From positions 1 through 23,531 of the forward strand of contig JASJBY010000017.1 of assembly GCA_030066245.1 (NCBI GenBank): a stretch of DNA of 23,531 bases, read 5' to 3'. The position numbers and the translations under genes are program-made. Positions 22,486 to 23,531 of this stretch are shown piece by piece (positions within the stretch are counted from its first letter, which is position 1; each line of letters starts with the position of its first letter). The notes under the pieces were generated by a model. It was given only the letters and a program-made list of their open reading frames with translations. It was not told where the DNA came from and made no database searches. The stretch is from Gammaproteobacteria bacterium. GTDB lineage: Bacteria > Pseudomonadota > Gammaproteobacteria > JAABTG01.

Positions 22486-23040
22486 ATGCGCGCACTGCTG
22501 CTGGCCGGCCTGTGGCTGTTGCCCCTCGCCCAGGCGCCGGCAGCTTCCGAAGCAGACGTGCAGGTGCGCCGCGACCGAGACCGTTATCGGGTCATCGTCC
22601 ATGCCCACATCGACGCGCCGCCGGCGCGGGTCATGGCGCAACTCCAGGATTTCGACAACCTGGACCGCCTGCACAGCAGTGTCGTGGAGAGCAGGGCCCT
22701 GTCACGCCAGGACACCCAGGCGCGGGTGCACGTGCGCATGCAGGGCTGCATCCTGTTCTTCTGCCGCATCGTTACCCAGACCCTGGACTTCCAGTACGAC
22801 ACCCAGGGCCGCTACATGGTGGCCATCATGGACCCGGCGGAAAGCGACTACAAATACGGCCGCATGCGCTGGGAACTGCAGCTTGACGCGCAAGATACGA
22901 CGCGGTTGCGCTACCAGGCAGACGTGGTCCCGGACTTCTGGGTGCCGCCGCTGATCGGCCCCTGGGTCATCAAGCGCCGCCTGGGCAGCGTGGCCCTGGA
23001 GATGACCGAGGCACTCGGTCAGCCGACACCGACGCTATGA
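22486..23040 (+). CDS. Exported SRPBCC/START-like domain protein (184 aa)
   Basis: A probable periplasmic protein of the SRPBCC (START/polyketide-cyclase, Coq10-like) fold, which usually binds a lipid or other hydrophobic ligand. The signal peptide MRALLLAGLWLLPLAQAPAAS is clear. The fold starts with YRVIVHAHIDAPPARVMAQLQDFDNLDRLHSSVVESRAL (strand, helix with the typical PxxxVxxxLxDFDN pattern) and ends with PPLIGPWVIKRRLGSVALEMTEAL, the long C-terminal helix. Two Cys in GCILFFCR could be disulphide-bonded in the periplasm. The ATG is 1 bp after the asmA stop, and its stop overlaps mutY as ATGA, so all three are translationally coupled. The tie to AsmA suggests an envelope-lipid role, by inference only. 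Confidence 0.82.
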   Translation: MRALLLAGLWLLPLAQAPAASEADVQVRRDRDRYRVIVHAHIDAPPARVMAQLQDFDNLDRLHSSVVESRALSRQDTQARVHVRMQGCILFFCRIVTQTLDFQYDTQGRYMVAIMDPAESDYKYGRMRWELQLDAQDTTRLRYQADVVPDFWVPPLIGPWVIKRRLGSVALEMTEALGQPTPTL

Positions 23041-23531
23041 GCTCTGTCTTTGCCGAGCGCCTCCTCGCATGGTACGACCGGCACGGCCGCACGGAGCTGC
23101 CGTGGAAGCAGTCGCGGAGCGCGTACGGCGTCTGGATCTCCGAGATCATGCTACAGCAGACCCAGGTGGCCACGGTGATACCCTACTACCTGCGCTTCAT
23201 GGCCCGGTTTCCCGACGTGGCGACGCTGGCCGACGCCGAGCTGGACGAGGTTCTGCACCTGTGGAGCGGCCTGGGCTATTACGCGCGGGCGCGCAACCTG
23301 CACGCAGCCGCCTGCCGGGTACGCGACCGCCACCACGGCACCATGCCCGAGACCCTGGCAGGCCTGCTGCAGCTACCGGGCATTGGCCGCTCGACTGCGG
23401 GCGCCATACTCGCGCTGGCCGGGGGCCAGCGGCAACCCATCCTGGACGGCAACGTGAAGCGAGTGCTCTGCCGCTATCACGCCGTGGACGGCTGGCCCGG
23501 CAAGGCCGACGTGCTGCGCCAGCTCTGGGGC
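23037..23531 (+). CDS. mutY: Adenine DNA glycosylase MutY, 5' part, cut by the window end
   Basis: Removes adenine paired with 8-oxoguanine in DNA. The first 165 residues are present, and the frame is open at the last base. Typical MutY stretches: ELPWKQSRSAYGVWISEIMLQQTQVATVIPYY (catalytic Glu36), LDEVLHLWSGLGYYARARNLH, the helix-hairpin-helix LPGIGRSTAGAI (113-124), and PILDGNVKRVL with catalytic Asp137. The Fe-S cluster and the C-terminal 8-oxoG recognition domain would lie beyond the window. The ATG overlaps the upstream stop by 4 bp. Confidence 0.96.
   Translation, partial: MSSVFAERLLAWYDRHGRTELPWKQSRSAYGVWISEIMLQQTQVATVIPYYLRFMARFPDVATLADAELDEVLHLWSGLGYYARARNLHAAACRVRDRHHGTMPETLAGLLQLPGIGRSTAGAILALAGGQRQPILDGNVKRVLCRYHAVDGWPGKADVLRQLWG

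Noticed and set aside
19869..22487. Long minus-strand open frames (398 and 402 aa) opposite the MazG-like gene and asmA
   Set aside because: Shadows of the plus-strand genes, which have clear family motifs and coupled starts.

Overview
This looks like chromosomal core DNA from a GC-rich gammaproteobacterium. The signs are a Chp/Pil-type chemosensory cluster, an AlgZ-AlgR pair divergent from argH, an Rsd/AlgQ anti-sigma factor, a GshA of the Acidithiobacillus ferrooxidans type, and an AsmA-MutY neighbourhood. I lean to Chromatiales/Ectothiorhodospiraceae or relatives, but that is inference. I saw no phage, IS, CRISPR, tRNA or rRNA.

Layout. 1-390: a small secreted protein (minus strand) with a textbook UUCG-loop terminator. 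672-4466 (minus): a PhoB-type regulator and a PhoR-type kinase, translationally coupled, followed by a periplasmic coiled-coil protein of unknown function. 4743-6065 (plus): Rsd/AlgQ, then RsmE. 6197-14583 (minus): a five-gene chemosensory operon in the order stand-alone receiver, PilI-like CheW, PilJ-like receptor, ChpA-like hybrid CheA, ChpC-like CheW. 14763-16106 (plus): gshA. 16107-16560: non-coding, almost wholly built of 7-bp tandem repeats. 16561-18350 (minus): algZ-algR. 18475-23531 (plus): argH, a MazG/DCTPP1-like NTP pyrophosphohydrolase, asmA, a periplasmic START/SRPBCC protein, and mutY, which runs off the right edge.

The unusual parts are two. (1) In the chemosensory cluster both receiver domains, the separate one and the one at the C-terminus of ChpA, have histidine where the phosphorylated aspartate should be. 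The CheA ATPase core and one Hpt histidine look intact. The CheR (PilK) and CheB (ChpB) adaptation genes known from Pseudomonas are absent, and the receptor has lost part of the usual sequence next to its signalling tip. This looks like a Chp pathway rewired away from local receiver phosphorylation. (2) Between the convergent 3' ends of gshA and algR lies a mosaic of several different heptamer arrays, many of the form GGGNNNN. Four runs can form canonical G-quadruplexes, and they are oriented so that read-through RNA from each flanking gene carries the G-rich strand.

Functionally the window combines envelope and surface regulation (PhoBR-like, Chp, AlgZR, AsmA, a periplasmic START protein), stationary-phase transcription control (Rsd), and housekeeping (RsmE, GshA, ArgH, NTP sanitation, MutY).
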